From positions 30,704 through 78,032 of the forward strand of contig NZ_JACDSF010000027.1 of assembly GCF_013449685.1 (NCBI RefSeq): 47,329 nt of DNA, written 5' to 3'. The DNA is from Pectobacterium brasiliense (lineage in GTDB: Bacteria; Pseudomonadota; Gammaproteobacteria; Enterobacterales; Enterobacteriaceae). This document shows positions 47,301-47,329 of the stretch, one piece after another; the first letter of the stretch is position 1, and every line of letters starts with the position of its first letter. The translations under genes were made by a program, and so were the position numbers. A model generated the notes under the pieces. It was not told where the DNA came from and ran no database searches. It saw only the letters and a program-made list of their open reading frames with translations.

Positions 47301-47329
47301 TCTCGCCGCCGAAAACTCCGGCGGCGAGA
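47301..47329 (+). terminator. Terminator hairpin after bglX, at the window edge
   Basis: TCTCGCCGCCG (47301-47311), a 7-nt loop and CGGCGGCGAGA (47319-47329) form a perfect 11-bp stem 9 nt after the bglX stop. The window ends at the last base of the stem, so any U-run cannot be seen. Confidence 0.75.

Noticed and set aside
1-47329. CRISPR array, prophage, toxin-antitoxin or phage-defence cluster
   Set aside because: I read all the larger frames for Cas, integrase, terminase, nuclease-defence or toxin motifs and found none; the tandem repeats here are too few and lack spacers.

Overview
The window is a chromosomal segment of a gamma-proteobacterium of the order Enterobacterales. Gene products match Escherichia coli K-12 proteins closely in length and sequence, and the core order bioA / bioBFCD / uvrB / ybhK / moaABCDE / ybhL ... 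rhlE is the enterobacterial one. The class IV adenylate cyclase (known from Yersinia and Aeromonas) and a copy of an ERIC/YPAL-like palindromic repeat point to a soft-rot or Yersinia-like lineage. My best guess is Pectobacterium or a close relative; the genus is inference, not read directly. No tRNA, rRNA, CRISPR array, prophage or intact insertion sequence was seen.

Layout. 0.2-5.8 kb: glutathione ABC importer operon gsiABCD. 5.9-10.0 kb, minus strand: yohJ-yohK, cdd with a CRP/CytR-type promoter, then maeA. 10.2-15.3 kb: biotin genes, with bioA divergent from bioBFCD across a BirA operator. 15.3-18.5 kb: uvrB behind a LexA box and paired DnaA boxes, then a VOC-family gene that overlaps convergent ybhK. 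19.5-22.6 kb: moaABCDE behind a ModE-type site and a Moco riboswitch. 22.7-24.0 kb: ybhL, then a deletion scar where the 5' end of ybhG is joined out of frame to the 3' end of ybhR. 24.2-31.3 kb: a Fur-type site and a tightly overlapped iron-siderophore uptake operon (outer-membrane receptor, binding protein, two permeases, ATPase, FhuF-like reductase). This operon lies where E. coli has cecR, between ybhG and rhlE. 31.3-31.5 kb: dispersed repeat, then rhlE. 33.2-36.4 kb: EamA-type exporter divergent from an AraC-type regulator, and pepT. 36.5-37.7 kb: a tandem repeat and a strongly self-complementary segment, then dusC. 37.8-40.8 kb: a MetJ box, then mmuP-mmuM and an unrecognised gene. 41.2-42.7 kb: class IV adenylate cyclase, an exported FMN-binding protein and a membrane protein. 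42.9-47.3 kb: pbpG, a glutathione S-transferase-like gene, and the periplasmic beta-glucosidase gene bglX.

How the parts work together. Most of the window is housekeeping metabolism under textbook control that can be read in the DNA: BirA for biotin, LexA for repair, ModE and Moco RNA for molybdopterin, MetJ for S-methylmethionine, Fur for iron, CRP for cytidine. The accessory layer is the siderophore locus, which has no siderophore synthesis genes here and so probably imports foreign siderophores and releases the iron with its own reductase.

I see no clear previously undescribed multi-gene system. The least explained items are: an eight-codon Cys-containing reading frame overlapping the gsiC start, next to a GNRA-capped hairpin; the self-complementary segment upstream of dusC; the unrecognised third gene of the mmu operon; the FMN-binding/membrane protein pair; a 12-bp triple repeat in the rhlE leader; and the ybhG-ybhR deletion scar.
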